NCBI GenBank assembly: GCA_930367205.1
Contig: OV884011.1
Coordinates: 91,931,474-91,995,473, forward strand
Source: Acanthosoma haemorrhoidale
Lineage: Eukaryota > Arthropoda > Insecta > Hemiptera > Acanthosomatidae
DNA length: 64,000 nt
Direction of reading: 5' to 3'
Part shown: piece by piece, positions 34,240-46,910 of the stretch
Position numbering within the stretch: the stretch's first letter is position 1
Layout: every line of letters starts with the position of its first letter
Program-made: the position numbers and the translations under genes
Notes under the pieces: model-generated
What the model was told of the DNA's origin: nothing
Databases searched by the model: none
What the model saw: the letters and a program-made list of their open reading frames with translations, nothing else

Positions 34240-35255
34240 ACTATCCACATTATCAAAATGAGACGTATATACATTGATTTGTGGCCCGAATTAAACTAGA
34301 ACCATCTCATTTAAAAACCATCTACGGATTAAAATCACCAATTTCACAAAGCCTACTTAGGGATTGGTTTTCTCGAAGGCGCTAATACCATAAATCCGGC
34401 CCTGAGACCTTTGAGTCGAAAGGGCACACGGATTGATTGACTTACTGTGGTGGCCTTATCACTTACTCCCATGCGTGTCTCTAAAGAATTTTCTTCGTCT
34501 ACTGATAAGCCTAAACAAATCAACGGCTAACAGGTCACATTCGAAAAACAAATTGCATACTTGACCTAAAATAATTTAAAGCTCAAAATTACAATGTCTT
34601 CCAGTCTTATCGTCTAATTTAGAGGTTTCCATTTCAATCAGAAAAATCTGTAATAAAAATGTTACAGTTATTTCAAACGTTGTTAATGCTTTAAAACGGT
34701 TATTCAGTAAACCAATATCATTTTTTAAATTTGATGTTAAAGTTAATCCCATGAATCCTTTCGAATAAGTATCCATATTATGTTTGGTATAAACAAATTG
34801 ATCATAGTCTCCATCTTAAACGATTCTATTATACTTTGTCCCGAAGAACAAAAGTATAAAATGGTGATAGCAATAATTAAAGTGATATAAAGACATAAAA
34901 ATTTAGACGGTTTTATAGTTAGGGCTAATAATACTATAGCTAATAATAATAGCTAATATAATTGGTATTATATAAGCCAATCCAGCATGTGGTAGATGGT
35001 ATAGTATTATAATAATTAATTAATTGTACTACCCAAAAAGAAAAATTCATTGTGAAAAAAGGACATAATAGTATTAGTCCTAACCTTACAGTATTTGTTT
35101 CTTAATAAATTTCTATTTTGAGGAATTAACTCGTAAGTTATTTGAATCAAAAGATTCCCCTTTATCTTATTAATCGCCTTTCGTATCTGAGATGATGGAG
35201 CCTCTTTAAGAGACGTGAAGGAATGCTGAAAAGGGGGATATTATTTATTAAAATC
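34240..35255. other. AT-rich stretch, nothing recognised
   Basis: A 66-codon minus-strand frame (34576-34776) has no known domain. Direct TAATAATA-type low complexity occurs near 34920-34980. Confidence 0.45.
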
Positions 35256-35259
35256 AAAT

Positions 35260-35988
35260 TTATTTCTGAAAAGACATAGCTTTAATAAGTAATTGGATTT
35301 TAAAAGGGAGGTAAAGAGTTGGTATTTCGACAGCTAACAGCTTTGTCCGAACTTGAGTACTGGCCAGTTCCAGGACTACCCAGTCAGTTATATCAGATCT
35401 CAAAGCCCGATTCAATCTCGTAGGAGGATCGTGGGGATGTTTAGGTAATGGAATAGAAAGAAAGAGTATATTAAGGTCAGTATGGAGGATTTTATCAGTG
35501 GCGTAGATTGAGACATTTACCATTGTACTAAGGACTTTAAATTAAAAAGGTTGGATGCCTTAAATTTTTGAGTACTTGGCTGTTATTTGCAATTAGCTGC
35601 ATTTCAATTTTGATGAGGTAAATTTGATAAACATTTGAATTTGGTTATGGTACCTATACCAGGATCAAAATAGGGTATTCTATACTGATATTTCACCACC
35701 AAATGTAGCAAGAAAAGTGACGGGAGAAGTAAGAATGTCTGCGGTATATATAGGGTATATTTGAGAGGGTCTATAGAACCCTACCTTAGGGAACTTTGTT
35801 CTCTCCTCAAACGTAGTTTGAGTACTGTGAACCACAGTGAATTCGGAAGTAGCGGTGTCAAGTAGAATGAGTTTCAGTTTGATGCCGGGATGCCAAAACC
35901 CGTCAAATGCCTGAACAACGCAAGTACCTTGCTGCATAGTGGAGAAGGTGAAAGCCAAACTGGTGAAATAAGTGTGAGCAAAAGACAT
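35260..35988 (-). CDS. Possible two-exon reading frame, unidentified
   Basis: Two minus-strand frames (35988-35680 and 35523-35260) can be joined. A GTGAAAT donor would end exon 1 at 35697 and an AAAG acceptor would start exon 2 at 35534, with a 162-bp intron. The join keeps the frame and gives 188 residues from an ATG to TAA. The product shows no signal peptide, clear membrane segment or known motif. The acceptor lacks a strong pyrimidine tract. In AT-rich DNA two chance frames this close are not rare, so I treat it as a weak gene candidate. Confidence 0.2.
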
Positions 35989-35999
35989 TTTATTATAAT

Positions 36000-37125
36000 T
36001 TTGTTGAAGATCAGAACCAATTATGAGTGCAATAAAGCAAAATTTAAGACTTAAGATTAATAAACGGAATATAAACTAAAAAAAAAACATTTTTTTTAAA
36101 TGTTTTGTTTACAAAACTATATTTAATCACCAAATGCATTTCTGGGGAAATTATTTTACTCGAATTACAGCTCTGATATCAATTTATATCCATGGATGTT
36201 TTTTGTGAGTGTGTTGCAAGTGTGACTTCGAAATTGCTGGAGAAATTCGAAACCAAACATTGCACACCTATGAGACAGTGATAACAACCTGGAAACAAAT
36301 ATTGTTGGAGTAAGACACCTCTGCCACTTCCAAGGGGGTGGGAAGGAAAGGGTTGTAACCTTAATTGAAAATTACCGATGTTAGTGTTGAGTTCACTTTT
36401 TTCGGAGTAGCTAAAATGAATATTTTTGATACAGCTCTGATTTTTTTCAGGTTGCTGTTTGAATCTACTAGAAGATTGTAGAAACGAATAGAGCTCACTG
36501 CCGTTAGAATCTTCTGGAATATTTAAGAAATGAAATTGACTGTAAATTTATCTGGAATCGTTTGGATTTCCACTCACCCGCTTTTACTTCAAGCAGAATC
36601 TCCAATTACTTTACTACAAAACATCGACCTACCAAAACTTTGCAAAAGGTTAATTGCAAAGATGAAAGTGGGTAATTCAATCGAAGTGACTATATTAACA
36701 GGAAAACGATAATGTGAAACATTTTTAAACCACGGATACCACTTATTCCGACGGATCCCACTAACACTTTAACAGATTAAATGTACTAGTGAGACATGCG
36801 TGTGTCAAAAGTCTATCAAGTACTTCGAAGGGGATGGACGATATGTACTCGGCTGATGGCATTTAGAAAATTTATATGTTGCTTTAACTGTCCGTTAACA
36901 TATTTATATTAACACTAATTCTATCTATGTGATCGACTTATGAACTTAAACTTGCAGATGGGTGCAATGTAAATATTCTTATTGCTTAAAGATTTCCTCG
37001 TGTGCAAAATCACGAGCAAGAAGCATGTAGAAATATGAAATGTAATTATTTTTAATAAAACTAAAAATACGACAGAATAGTCCTTGACAGCAAAATAGGG
37101 ATTCTCATTATGTTATCTCACTACA
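36000..37125. other. AT-rich stretch, weak coding signal at 36530-36712
   Basis: A 60-codon plus-strand frame from ATG at 36530 has protein-like composition but no recognisable domain, and I see no convincing splice sites around it. A good pyrimidine-rich acceptor (GATTTTTTTCAG, to 36450) lies upstream but leads into closed frames. Confidence 0.35.
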
Positions 37126-37365
37126 TGGCCGCTTCAAAAAAATTATAGTAGCGCCGGCATGGATTCTTGTCAGAGCCAGAGGCAGCCAGGATATGAGATC
37201 TTACATTTATTGTTATTACAACTGGTGTGTTTTCATATAGCGGGCACCCACTTGCCGAGGGACCCCCGCCGGATATTGGGCCGAGGGGATCCGGAAGGGG
37301 AGGAGAGTACCCTGCTACTCGGTGGTAGGGCGAGCCACCGGTCGATTTATACCTGATCCGTGCCG
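37126..37365. other. GC-richer island, unidentified
   Basis: The segment is much richer in G and C than its flanks and contains GGACCCCCGCCGG and GGGGATCCGGAAGGGG. Frames on both strands stay open (65 and 107 codons), which the composition explains. It may be a fragment of a 5' UTR or of an unrecognised repeat. Confidence 0.3.
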
Positions 37366-38036
37366 GAAAATTCGTGAAAAAAGGATGTAGTCTATGTAAG
37401 ATTTCAAAGATATTTCCCATAAAACGTCGAATTATCCTGATCAACTGTTGGTTTAAATACGAAAATACGAAGAAAAATAAAACAGTTGAAAATGTATCAG
37501 AAAAAAGTCACAGATTAATGTATTTAATGGAAAATCGTTGCGCACACATTTAAAACTGTAACGTGAAGGAATTTCATTCAAGTTAGGACATCCAATAAGA
37601 AAAATCATTATTTAAACCCTTCGAGCATAATTGATGTAAATAAATTATTTATGTGGATAAATATTTTTTTGCAAGGGTAACAAATAAAACGAAAATAATC
37701 AGTAATATCATGACCTACGAGGGGTGATATTTTTCAGTAAGAATGAAAGTTATTAAAAGAATTTTTTTGTTAATTTCATCCTTATATTATTTAAATATAA
37801 ATACATAATAGAGAAGTTTATTGTTCTGTGTTGAAAGAGAAGAAATTAAGCTTGCGATGGTTGGATTTGGATACAAAGTTATGAAGTGGAAAAAAAGATG
37901 TTTGCTCCCTGAGAAAAAATATGATCTGGCATATTTCTTTCTTATTCTGTGTAAGGATAAATCGAATAACTTTCTGCAAATTCAATAGCATTTTTATTGA
38001 TGCAATTTTATTTGAGCGGTTTTGTAGCACTTCGAA

Positions 38037-38155
38037 TATTTTTATATCAAATTTCAATTATCATGTGTTAGAGGTTCCTATAAACCATATTGCTGTCGCT
38101 CTAACGTTTTTTCACATTTATTTTTCATTTTAACATGTTAGTGGTTTTTACAAAT
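38037..38155 (+). repeat. Direct repeat, copy 1 (about 120 bp)
   Basis: It aligns with 38727-38850. Shared stretches are ATTTCAATTATCATGT, TGTAAACCA or its variant, TTGTCGCTCT(A/T)AC, and ATGTTAGTG. The copies are diverged and lie 690 bp apart. Confidence 0.65.
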
Positions 38156-38159
38156 ATTT

Positions 38160-38720
38160 ATATTATTACAAATAGAAGTAGCTATGGAAAAAAAAAAGTA
38201 CTCAACGGGTTATTTTATTATTATTGATAATGATTTAAACATTCAGCTAGCTCCTAAGCACTGATAAACCAATCCAGCATTGAGGCACAAGGAAGTGAAT
38301 TAATGGCCCTGTAAACCGATATCAGGTCCGTCAGTCGAGAAAAATTATACCGGAGGCTAGAAGTGGCGTCCCGCCTACATTTATTCATGTCTTCCTAACG
38401 TCGGACCCTCGTCTAGGCATTACACTGATGTCTCTACCCCTGGCATTGATGTATGTTTCTCCACCGCTGGACGACATCGCACAGGGGACGAACGACACCG
38501 TACGACAAAAATGTCCTCGGTGCATTCTCACTCGTTCGGCTCATTGAAGCCGTGGTCTTAATCCGTGTGTATAGTAGTAAGAGTCTGGCGTCATATTAAC
38601 TAATGAATCATATTAACTATTCATACCTCAGTGTTTATCGTATTAAACATCTATATGATTTTCTTAACTACATATGTCTATCAAATTAAATTTTATTTGT
38701 ACATTTTTGTTTTACTTTGA
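38160..38720. other. Segment between direct repeats
   Basis: A GC-richer part at 38330-38560 has no open frame of note and no recognised motif. Confidence 0.4.
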
Positions 38721-38726
38721 ATATGT

Positions 38727-38850
38727 ATATTTTTTACATCATATTTCAATTATCATGTCTTAGATTCTCCTGTAAACCACATTTTTGTCGCTCTTACATT
38801 TTCTTACCCTTTCTGTTTCATTTTCAGATGTTAGTGATTTCTATTTATTA
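38727..38850 (+). repeat. Direct repeat, copy 2
   Basis: Counterpart of 38037-38155, with the same order of conserved blocks. Confidence 0.65.
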
Positions 38851-38914
38851 AAGGTTACCTACACTTGATCTTGTCGTGCCCATAACTCTTCATTGTCGTC
38901 ATTCATTTGAATCA

Positions 38915-39223
38915 TTAGTTGCATCTATAGCGCCTTTCAATGACTATTGACAATTGATGATGATATAAATGATGAGTGAACAGTTTTCGATAAACCTTGA
39001 GTCCAAAGCATTCTACGATGCATTTGAGTGTAATGACACGAAGGGCACTGAAGAATAGGTGGAGTACCTCGATGATCCTATGGTTGACGCTGAGGAGGAC
39101 CTGTGATGGGTAATACTGATCAAGGTCAATGACTTTCCACGTTTTCACTTTTTTCCTCAGGTATAATTTAGGTAAAATGTATTTTTTTTTTTTTAGAAAC
39201 TCAAATATATTATTGTTACTCAC
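38915..39223 (-). other. Ambiguous coding-like segment
   Basis: An open minus-strand frame of 102 codons covers the segment. On the opposite strand a frame from ATG 38969 gives an acidic peptide (ESKAFYDAFECND, then after a stop YLDDPMVDAEED), and a second plus frame is also open. Only one reading, or none, can be real. No family is recognised. Confidence 0.2.
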
Positions 39224-39229
39224 TCAGAC

Positions 39230-42200
39230 CTTGCTAAAATGTAGTTTTTTAAATTAGTAAAGTTTGAAAATGTAATTAGCCGAAATTGCCATTAATCGTT
39301 ATTCATCGTGAGTTGTATGTGAGATATGTCTATTATGTAATGGTATTGGCAGGTGTAACCTATGTGTTCGTCAAGTTATCGACGTTTCGTCTAATTAGTT
39401 ACGGAAAATTTTGGATAAATTATTTGTGTTCGGTCTACCACAAGTCATGCCCAAAAATAGAATATATCTATGTTACACTGTGAATATGAGGAAGAAATTA
39501 TGAGCATATAGTTGTTGATTTTCTAGAATATATAGATAAACTACTTAATGAACTAAAGTAGAGTAACTAAAAATATCACTAATCGTAACTGGATACAAAT
39601 CTGGGTTTAAATGAATAAAATACTAGTTTCGTAATTGATCGGTTTAGGTAGGCAAGGTACTCGCCTTCATTATAGAAATATTTGTTGTTTATAGAAATTT
39701 TTCAAAAAGTAGGTATGAGGGATACTCTACGAGCTCCAGGGGAGAGATACAGGGGGTGGGACAAAAAAAAAAGTACCTGTTATAAACATTATCAATAAAT
39801 TTAACTTTCGCCAGAATTCAAGCTATATTGCAAGTAACTGGTACTCTTATGCCTGCCACACTTGCGACGCTAATGACACATTTTACATACGTTTTACAAA
39901 AACATCACAACGGCAGACAGTCCATGTATTATATACAAATTCAAACCATGAAAACATGATAAAAACTATCTTAAAAATAAAATGAAAAATACTCCTAATA
40001 CTCACAAAGTCGATAGATTAATCATAGCCAATGGTAATTAGTTCCTGTTACCTGAAAAACAGAAAAAATTATTAATCTTATAGGTCGTTGTCAATACATA
40101 CATAAGATTGTTATTCCAGGGAGAGATATGGAAAGTACCACCACAGAAATGGGTTTACTACTTCATCAAGCTGTGTCACTGGTACCCTACTCTAATTTAA
40201 ATTTTGAAAATTGTACATGAAATTTTGCATTGCAAATACATTTTAATGGATATATAAAACGATATCAACTGATTTAGAGTATTTTCGAGGGTTGGGCTAT
40301 CGTAAAACAATTTATGCATTAACAGACTAGATAATTAAAATTTAATATACTACAGGTTTTTATTATCACCTAATTTACATTATTGTGAATTGTTCGTTCA
40401 CTACATTTCAATGAAGAAAACGAAAATATGGAAAACCAAAAAAAATCTGAAGTAGATTAAATTAAGTATTGACACACACCAGAGTGAAAGTCAATTAAAG
40501 ATTTTCATACGCACATTGCAGAAATATGAATTGTGCTATTAAAATATGAATTCTAATATAACTTATCTTCGATATATAAGATAAAAACACAAGCAAGTGA
40601 GGTTATTATTGTTAGTTAAACATATCCACTCACTTCAGTATCGCGACTTCGATTACGTGCCAAAAAGCCAATCAGTGAGAAAAATGATTTAACTATATGT
40701 TAAACATGCTAGAGTTTCTAGAGTAAAAAAGTGTATGACAATTCTCATTAATTAGTTTCTTCACCTAGGAATTTCATTTCACAGCGGCCTGTTGAGTAAA
40801 TTCGGTACCCCCACTGTAAAGGGGTAGTAACATATAAATAGTTTCGAAATTTTTCTTCCTAAGAGTTTTTTATTTCTATTTCACAAGCTCTTTCGGAAAC
40901 TATACTGCCTTTATTAATTTACTCAAGACAAAATCGGATGCTATTTACTTAATTTAAATCCAAAATTTGCAATTAAACGGTAGCAACATATATGTAACAC
41001 ATCATATCTAACCTAAATGGAACTTTATTCCCCACCCCATAAGGAGGCTTGTTTGTAATCAGGAGGGTGCACTTTGGCGAGCTCTGAACTGTCTGATACA
41101 TCATAGTGGCCTGAGGTCAGTATCCCGCGATAGATTAGGGCAGCTGCGAAACCAGCCATATTTTACGGCTACTACACGATGGGTTCGGCCAGTTTGTTTT
41201 AGAGGTTAATGTGTGGGGTTTGAAGAGGGTCAGGTGAAGAGAGAGTTTGTTATTTCGGTCTTATGTGTGTGTCCCCCCCCCCCCTCCCCAAGGCCCTCAG
41301 CTCGTCCAAAATTGTAACTGGGTAACGGTCTGGGGAACGGGATATTGTCCCTGTAATAAGTAAATCCTCGTCGATTATTTATTTGGACATACTGTATGAT
41401 ATACTCCAGATAATATTATTATATTAGTGCTGTACAGTTGGTGACTTTTGGGATAGATATATTTAAGTACACCTTGTATAATCCACACTGTGGTTTATTG
41501 AAGAATAACCTTTTTGACAGCTCTAAGCTCTGTCATCCTCAGTTGCTAAAATAAAAATTCACACGACATAAAAGATTGATTTGCATATGGAGACAATCAA
41601 ACACACTCACTAAAAGCTACAATAAATAACATATTCAAAATAAATCATTTTATTAGATGCAGTCTGCTCAAATAAATAATGGAAAAAGATTTACGGTCAA
41701 TAAAAATAATAACTAATACCTAATGTTATTTTGCTAATCAATTTGCTAAATGTGTAAAAACTAACAATTTATTAACGATGTATCGCCATGAGGCAAGATG
41801 GCATATTGGACCCTTCCAGATGTAAACACTTCACTCACATCCTGAAGCCATACTACCACGCTAAGCGATCGAAAACAGAAAAAAGTAAAAAAAACCTCTT
41901 AAAAATAAAATAAAATAAAATAAATAAAATATAAATTATCTATTTAAGTAAATGTTCATTCATACTCCGCTAATGAAAAAGTTGAGTTAGGTAAGCTTAA
42001 AATCATTACCGGTTGAGTGGAACTAATTGGAAAAAAAATGTGAATTGAAAGGATGAAAATTTAAAAGCGTTCTTAAACTCCTCATTAACAACACTTTGAA
42101 GCCAATAAAAGAGGAGCCGTTATTTAAAACTTTTCATTCGACTATAACATGCATTTGTCTAAAAAAAAGGTTCTGTAGCCTTATTATTTCTTTTAAGTTT

Positions 42201-42980
42201 TAAGAAAAACGCATTATTTATTCACTTGGTAGCTGTATTTTTTACGTTTTATAATATAACATACAATATTAAGTTAGCAATTAAAACATCCTATTTAATC
42301 CAGTATTTACTGTACATCAAATGACCGTTATTAATCCACTTAACATATCGTTGGTCTTAAAGGAAAACCACAAATGTGATTTGTTTTCAAATTTTACAAT
42401 ACCAAATCAGGAATGTCCCACACTCGTCGTTGTAGAATTTCTCCCCGCTAATCGCTTCGAGTGATTCGTCATATTATGCAAGTTTTACTTCAATTGTGAT
42501 AATTAAAATAAACGATTTAATTGCAAAAGTGTTTTTATGAAAATATCTTAAATATTAATCAATTTTGACAAAGTTTACAAGTGCAAAACCACGGATGTAA
42601 ATTGAAATGGTAATTATGCACAATTATTCTATTTCACTTATTATTTCATCAAACAGCATCATTAATAAGCAAAGATGCCCGTGGGGTTGATTTAGTAAGT
42701 ACGCAACCTGATTTTATAAACCCAAAGAAAACATCAAACCTCGTATTCTAAATATTAGGAATTTGCACATTCGCGGTTTGCCTTAGGGCTGACGATATGC
42801 AATCGAGAGTTGTAAATGAAATGTCATTATCACACCACATTATCGTGTATTATTTGACTAAAATTGTAACTTCTAAGCAAATTTCAGTATGTTAAAAATT
42901 ATCAAGTGCTTTAGATGTTACATTTGAATGCTAATAAAACTAAATAGCAAATAATTATGAGTCAAGGGGAAAAAAAGTTA
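39230..42980. other. AT-rich stretch, one GC-richer block
   Basis: The block 41030-41350 is richer in G and C and contains a C run (41271-41284). It resembles no repeat seen elsewhere in the window. The remainder shows only short frames and A/T runs. Nothing can be named. Confidence 0.45.
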
Positions 42981-42983
42981 CTT

Positions 42984-43055
42984 GGGGGAAACCCGGGGTC
43001 CTCTGCAATATCTGATCGAACGCTCTTTCGACTGAGCTATCCCTGTGAACAAATT
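42984..43055 (-). pseudogene. tRNA-like sequence (pseudogene or SINE head)
   Basis: On the minus strand, GGGATAGCTCAGTCGAAAGAGC reproduces the start of a tRNA with the D arm and the pol III A box (ATAGCTCAGT..AAGAGC). The sequence following it keeps the tRNA length scale and has GGACCCCGGGTTT, but the TTCGA T-loop and B box are missing. It cannot fold into a full cloverleaf. The D-arm region resembles that of tRNA-Phe or tRNA-Lys. Confidence 0.6.
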
Positions 43056-43059
43056 ATAA

Positions 43060-43775
43060 GAGCACCTGACCAGATACTAATATAATTAGCAGTGATTTTT
43101 TGCCTGTATTTCAACTTGAGACAGGTTGAGCTGATTATAATAAAGAGTTAGACTAGAAAGACGAGAAAGCTATAAAGATTTTCTACAATATGACATGGCA
43201 AAGAAAAACTGGTTTTGGATCCTTTTTATATGCTTGTTATCGAATTCCTTGAATGATTTTAAGACGCCATCAACACTAATACATTGCAAACTTGAATAGC
43301 TCCTTTGACTTCAGAGTGTGTTAAGGCCACAGTCATACGTATTGTAATGTTATTTTAGAATCAAACAAACCCGCTATAAAGTGGGGCTTATCGTCTGTAG
43401 CGGTCTGTAGTTAAGATTTAACTTAAAGGCCTTTCTGATCTATAAGTGCCCTTTAGGCGGTTCGGTGAAGTAAATAAAATCGGCAGTGCTTAATCATTAA
43501 ACTAGTGACCTCACGTATTTGTATCTTACGTGAGTTGACTGCTATATTTCCACTGATACTAAAAGAAAGGGAGGGAACTCACCTGTGTAGGAAGCAAGAG
43601 TGTCCCGGGCAAATCCCATGTATGCTGGCGGATAGGGCTCAAGTACAGAAAGTAGGTAATATACTAAGTGAAGTCGATGGTTGACTAAGTGATTGATATC
43701 GCCTCAGCAACACCCCTCATCACTTCTGAGCCTCAAACGCCCCTTCTCTTTCTATATCACTTTTCTTCTGCTACT
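43060..43775. other. No gene recognised
   Basis: The segment holds only short frames. No repeat or structured RNA is evident. Confidence 0.45.
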
Positions 43776-43777
43776 TT

Positions 43778-44010
43778 TGTATTTTTTTTTTTTTTTTTTT
43801 TTTCAAAACCTCTTTATTGATAATATATATACAATGACAAAAATAAATAAATAAATTTGGAATTACAGCTGTTTCCTCGTGCTGCATTCGCAGATGCATA
43901 TTAAGGAGTGCATAACTACTTTTGTATCTTTGCTTATGTTATATAAGTAGTCAGAGAAACATAGAACACATTGGTTTTGTAATAAGTGAATTGTCACCAT
44001 CATACTATTG
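43778..44010 (-). mobile_element. LINE 3' end, minus strand, abutting a TA microsatellite
   Basis: Poly(T) at about 43780-43803 is followed by CAAAACCTC and then by GCAGATGCATATTAAGGAGTGCATAA, which match the pair at 2048-2371. The copy fades at about 44010, where a long (TA)n tract starts. Confidence 0.7.
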
Positions 44011-44011
44011 G

Positions 44012-44014
<3 letters not shown>

Positions 44015-44105
<91 letters not shown>
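44015..44105. repeat. (TA)n microsatellite, about 90 bp
   Basis: An uninterrupted TA run that can extrude as a cruciform and is probably length-variable. Frames reading IYIYIY through it are artefacts. Confidence 0.97.
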
Positions 44106-44108
<3 letters not shown>

Positions 44109-44327
44109 CAGCATTGTCACAAATTCGACTATTGACTATGGCATGTTTTATGTCACAAAAAATATAACATTCATTCATTTAAAAAATGAATACGTCGTAG
44201 AAGATAGAAGACGCGGATACTTCTGTTTTATATTATACACTAATTTTATACACTTTTTCTGTGTTTACTAAATTTTGCAATATAAGCGATTTAACAAAAA
44301 ATACATGAATACTTACACATATTAATT

Positions 44328-44832
44328 TTGGATAGAACGACACCTAGAATGGGTAGACATACCTCTTTCGAGAGGTTGAAGAACGCTGACCTGCACCCGT
44401 TGCTTGGTGTGCAGTCAGCGTCGGTCACCTCACCGTCGGTGGGTGAGTTCATCCGCCGGAGACACATTAAGTTTTTTGACTCGTTGCAGCACCTGACAAA
44501 CCCAGTGTTTTACACAATGACCCCACCACCTTTCCCGCATCGATGGCAACAGACTGTCGGGGAAAAATTAGGTTAATAATTAGTATGTAAGTTAGTTTTA
44601 AGGTTGATCAAAAAGGTGAGCCCATCACCTTTATTAGTCAGTTTAGTCCAGTAATGTATAATGTATATCATTATACTTGTTTATTCATTATATAATTTTT
44701 ATAAAATAACCTGTATATAATGTAGAGATGCTACCGGAAATACAGAAATAATTTGTAAATAGATTCGCCAGAGGATCTGTAATTATATATGTAATTATCT
44801 GTAAATTTAAAGGGGCTATGGAAAAAAAAAAA
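44328..44832 (+). mobile_element. LINE 3' end with ORF2 C-terminus and poly(A)
   Basis: This is the best-preserved copy of the window's main LINE family. The first 82 codons (44328-44576) are the end of ORF2, with FERLKNADLHPLLGV, IRRRHIKFFDSLQHL and PHRWQQTVGEKLG before the stop. The same protein segment is recognisable at 21511-21310 (minus) and, more decayed, at 53770-53935. The 3' UTR holds the hairpin AAAAGGTGA...TCACCTTTA (44611-44632) and GTAAATAGATTCG, and ends GGCTATGG plus an A run (44821-44832). The copy is 5'-truncated, so the reverse transcriptase and endonuclease are missing. No target duplication was identified with confidence. Confidence 0.85.
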
Positions 44833-44839
44833 TGGGTAG

Positions 44840-46380
44840 TTACATCCCAGGTTTTGAAATGCGTGATATTGTTCCGGGCGTCACGGTTTCTGTAATTTCC
44901 ATAATCTTCTTATGTGCTAAAATTTAATTTTTCAAACGAGAAAAAAATGGAAACTCTTCCAAGGCCACGATTTCAAATCAAACATACTTCTTTACACGCT
45001 AATCGCTTTTTGTTGTGTAATGTAACAGTAAGTCACAAGAAGCACCTAAAGTTTGACTTGAAGAGTTTAAAGATTAGAGAGAGAGAACTTTTTCAACGAT
45101 TCCTTTGGTCCGGTGTGTGTTTTGAAATCCATCAAATGGACAAACATATTGAGCAACAGGCTAACGAAAGGAGTTAAATAGTTAATTGGTGAAATTTAAA
45201 CCTCTATTGATGTTATCAATAGCTAAACCAGTTTCAACTTATAAGTTAGTACAACCAGTAAATTAGTGGTTTATAATAAAACTAATAAAAATTTTGCAAT
45301 ATAAAATTGATATGAAACAATAAAGAAAACTTTGACAATGTAAAATTACTTCAATTACCTTAACATCTAATGATCAAGTTAAATCTTCTACAAGTAGTCA
45401 TTATTGGATAGAAGGAGATTTACATAGCAGGCAGTGATTATTAAAAAATATAAGACGTTTTTGATGACTGAAAATTGCTCTAAACTAAAAACTAATGTCT
45501 AACTTGTACTGAGAGAGGACATATACACGCTACTTTGGTGGCTGTCTGGTTGTTTCTGGTCATCTCTCGACTAAGGTCTCGCATAGTGCCAATAAAACAA
45601 GTTCCTACGAACGGTCTAGGGATGACCTTGTATAATAGATGGGCCACCAATTACGCACTATCCGGGATTTTCTCCCGAAATGTAATTGTAGCCTAAATAC
45701 AAAGATACTATAAAATTTATAGTCTAAAATTATTGATAACACATTCAAACTTGTATAATCAACTGCAAAATAAATACAGAGAAATATTGTTAAATGCGAA
45801 TATTTTGAATCAGAACACTACAAGTGGAAAGATTCATACTGCATGATTCTGAAGGCACTTGTCAGGCGGGTCACGTTCGAGGGCGGCATCTCTCTGAATG
45901 CCGATTTTTTATTATTATGGACTGAAGGATAACTTAAGGCTTGAATACGAATCTTCCAATGCTGAATTTATGAGGTATTTAAAATTCCATAATTAATTTG
46001 AGTATTGTTTTTATTTCTCTAATTACAGGTTATGTCAGTGACTTGACTGATAAAGAACGTACGTCGCTTTCATACAGAAAGTTGGGAGAAAATGAAGGTA
46101 ATTGCAGAACTAAAAGGAGGAATGAAGATCAAAAGGTGGTCTTTACACTTTTGATGTAAGGTGCTCATCAAAACATGGAGGTTGTATGACCTCTCTCTTA
46201 ATTAGAAAACATTTAGGCAAGTTATTCTTCGTTGCCCAGGAACAATTTATTTTATAACATTAGATATTTATGTTTCTTTTTTCTTTTCTTAATGGAGGTA
46301 ACCTTTATCACTAGGGCAGTTCCTCCAGGGTGAGGCTTCATTGCACTTCGGCTGATTTGACCCCTGTGAATGCCTCAAAT
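44840..46380. other. AT-rich stretch, nothing certain
   Basis: An 87-codon plus-strand frame (44914-45177) is K/R/H-rich and has no recognisable domain. No repeat or RNA gene was identified. Confidence 0.4.
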
Positions 46381-46388
46381 GTATGTTG

Positions 46389-46815
46389 ATTTTTTTTTTT
46401 TTTAAACCCTTTATTTCAAATATACAGATTCATGATAACAGATTCCACGATACATTACGGTATAGATTTTTTCTTACATAAATGCACAATTGTGCTTGTT
46501 ATTAGCTACTTATCATATAATTTGAGAGGTTTCCAAGAATTTTGCTATGGTAGGCTGGTGTACAGAATACAATGAGTGTGAACAGAGAAAGTGATAGGGC
46601 TTACCTTGAAAATGATTAGTGCTAATACTAACCTAAATCTTTAGTTATAGTAGTTAGTTAAACTAGTTTTCCTGGACAGTCTGTGGCCATCGATGCAGGA
46701 ATGGGGGCGGTGTTACCCTGTGTGACAAACACTTGAGTTGTCTCCGTTGGATGAACTCGCCCAACGACGGTATGACAAGCATCGGGTACAGGTAGGCGTT
46801 CTTTATCCAGTTTCT
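46389..46815 (-). mobile_element. LINE 3' end, minus strand
   Basis: The T run at 46389-46403 is the reversed poly(A). At the other end, the minus strand encodes the decayed ORF2 C-terminus (the AACGCC...TTCATCCAACGGAGACA block and the region around CATCGATGGCCACAGACTGTCC). The 3' UTR hairpin is degraded to AGTGATAGGGCTTACCT. Relative to the 44-kb copy it carries many substitutions. Confidence 0.75.
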
Positions 46816-46910
46816 TTCTGTGTCGGTGTCTTTCTCATGAAACTGTTATGAAATTGTTGGCTATTTTTAGCTCCAGTGTCAGTTAAGTGAGTATATGGCT
46901 GGGCCAAGCT

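Noticed and set aside
34395..34420. CCCTGAGACC resembling miR-125
   Set aside because: The match stops after ten bases and no precursor fold is apparent.
43863..44167. Open frames of 81-85 codons on both strands with repeated IYIYIY
   Set aside because: They are created by the (TA)n microsatellite, which lacks stop codons in this phase.
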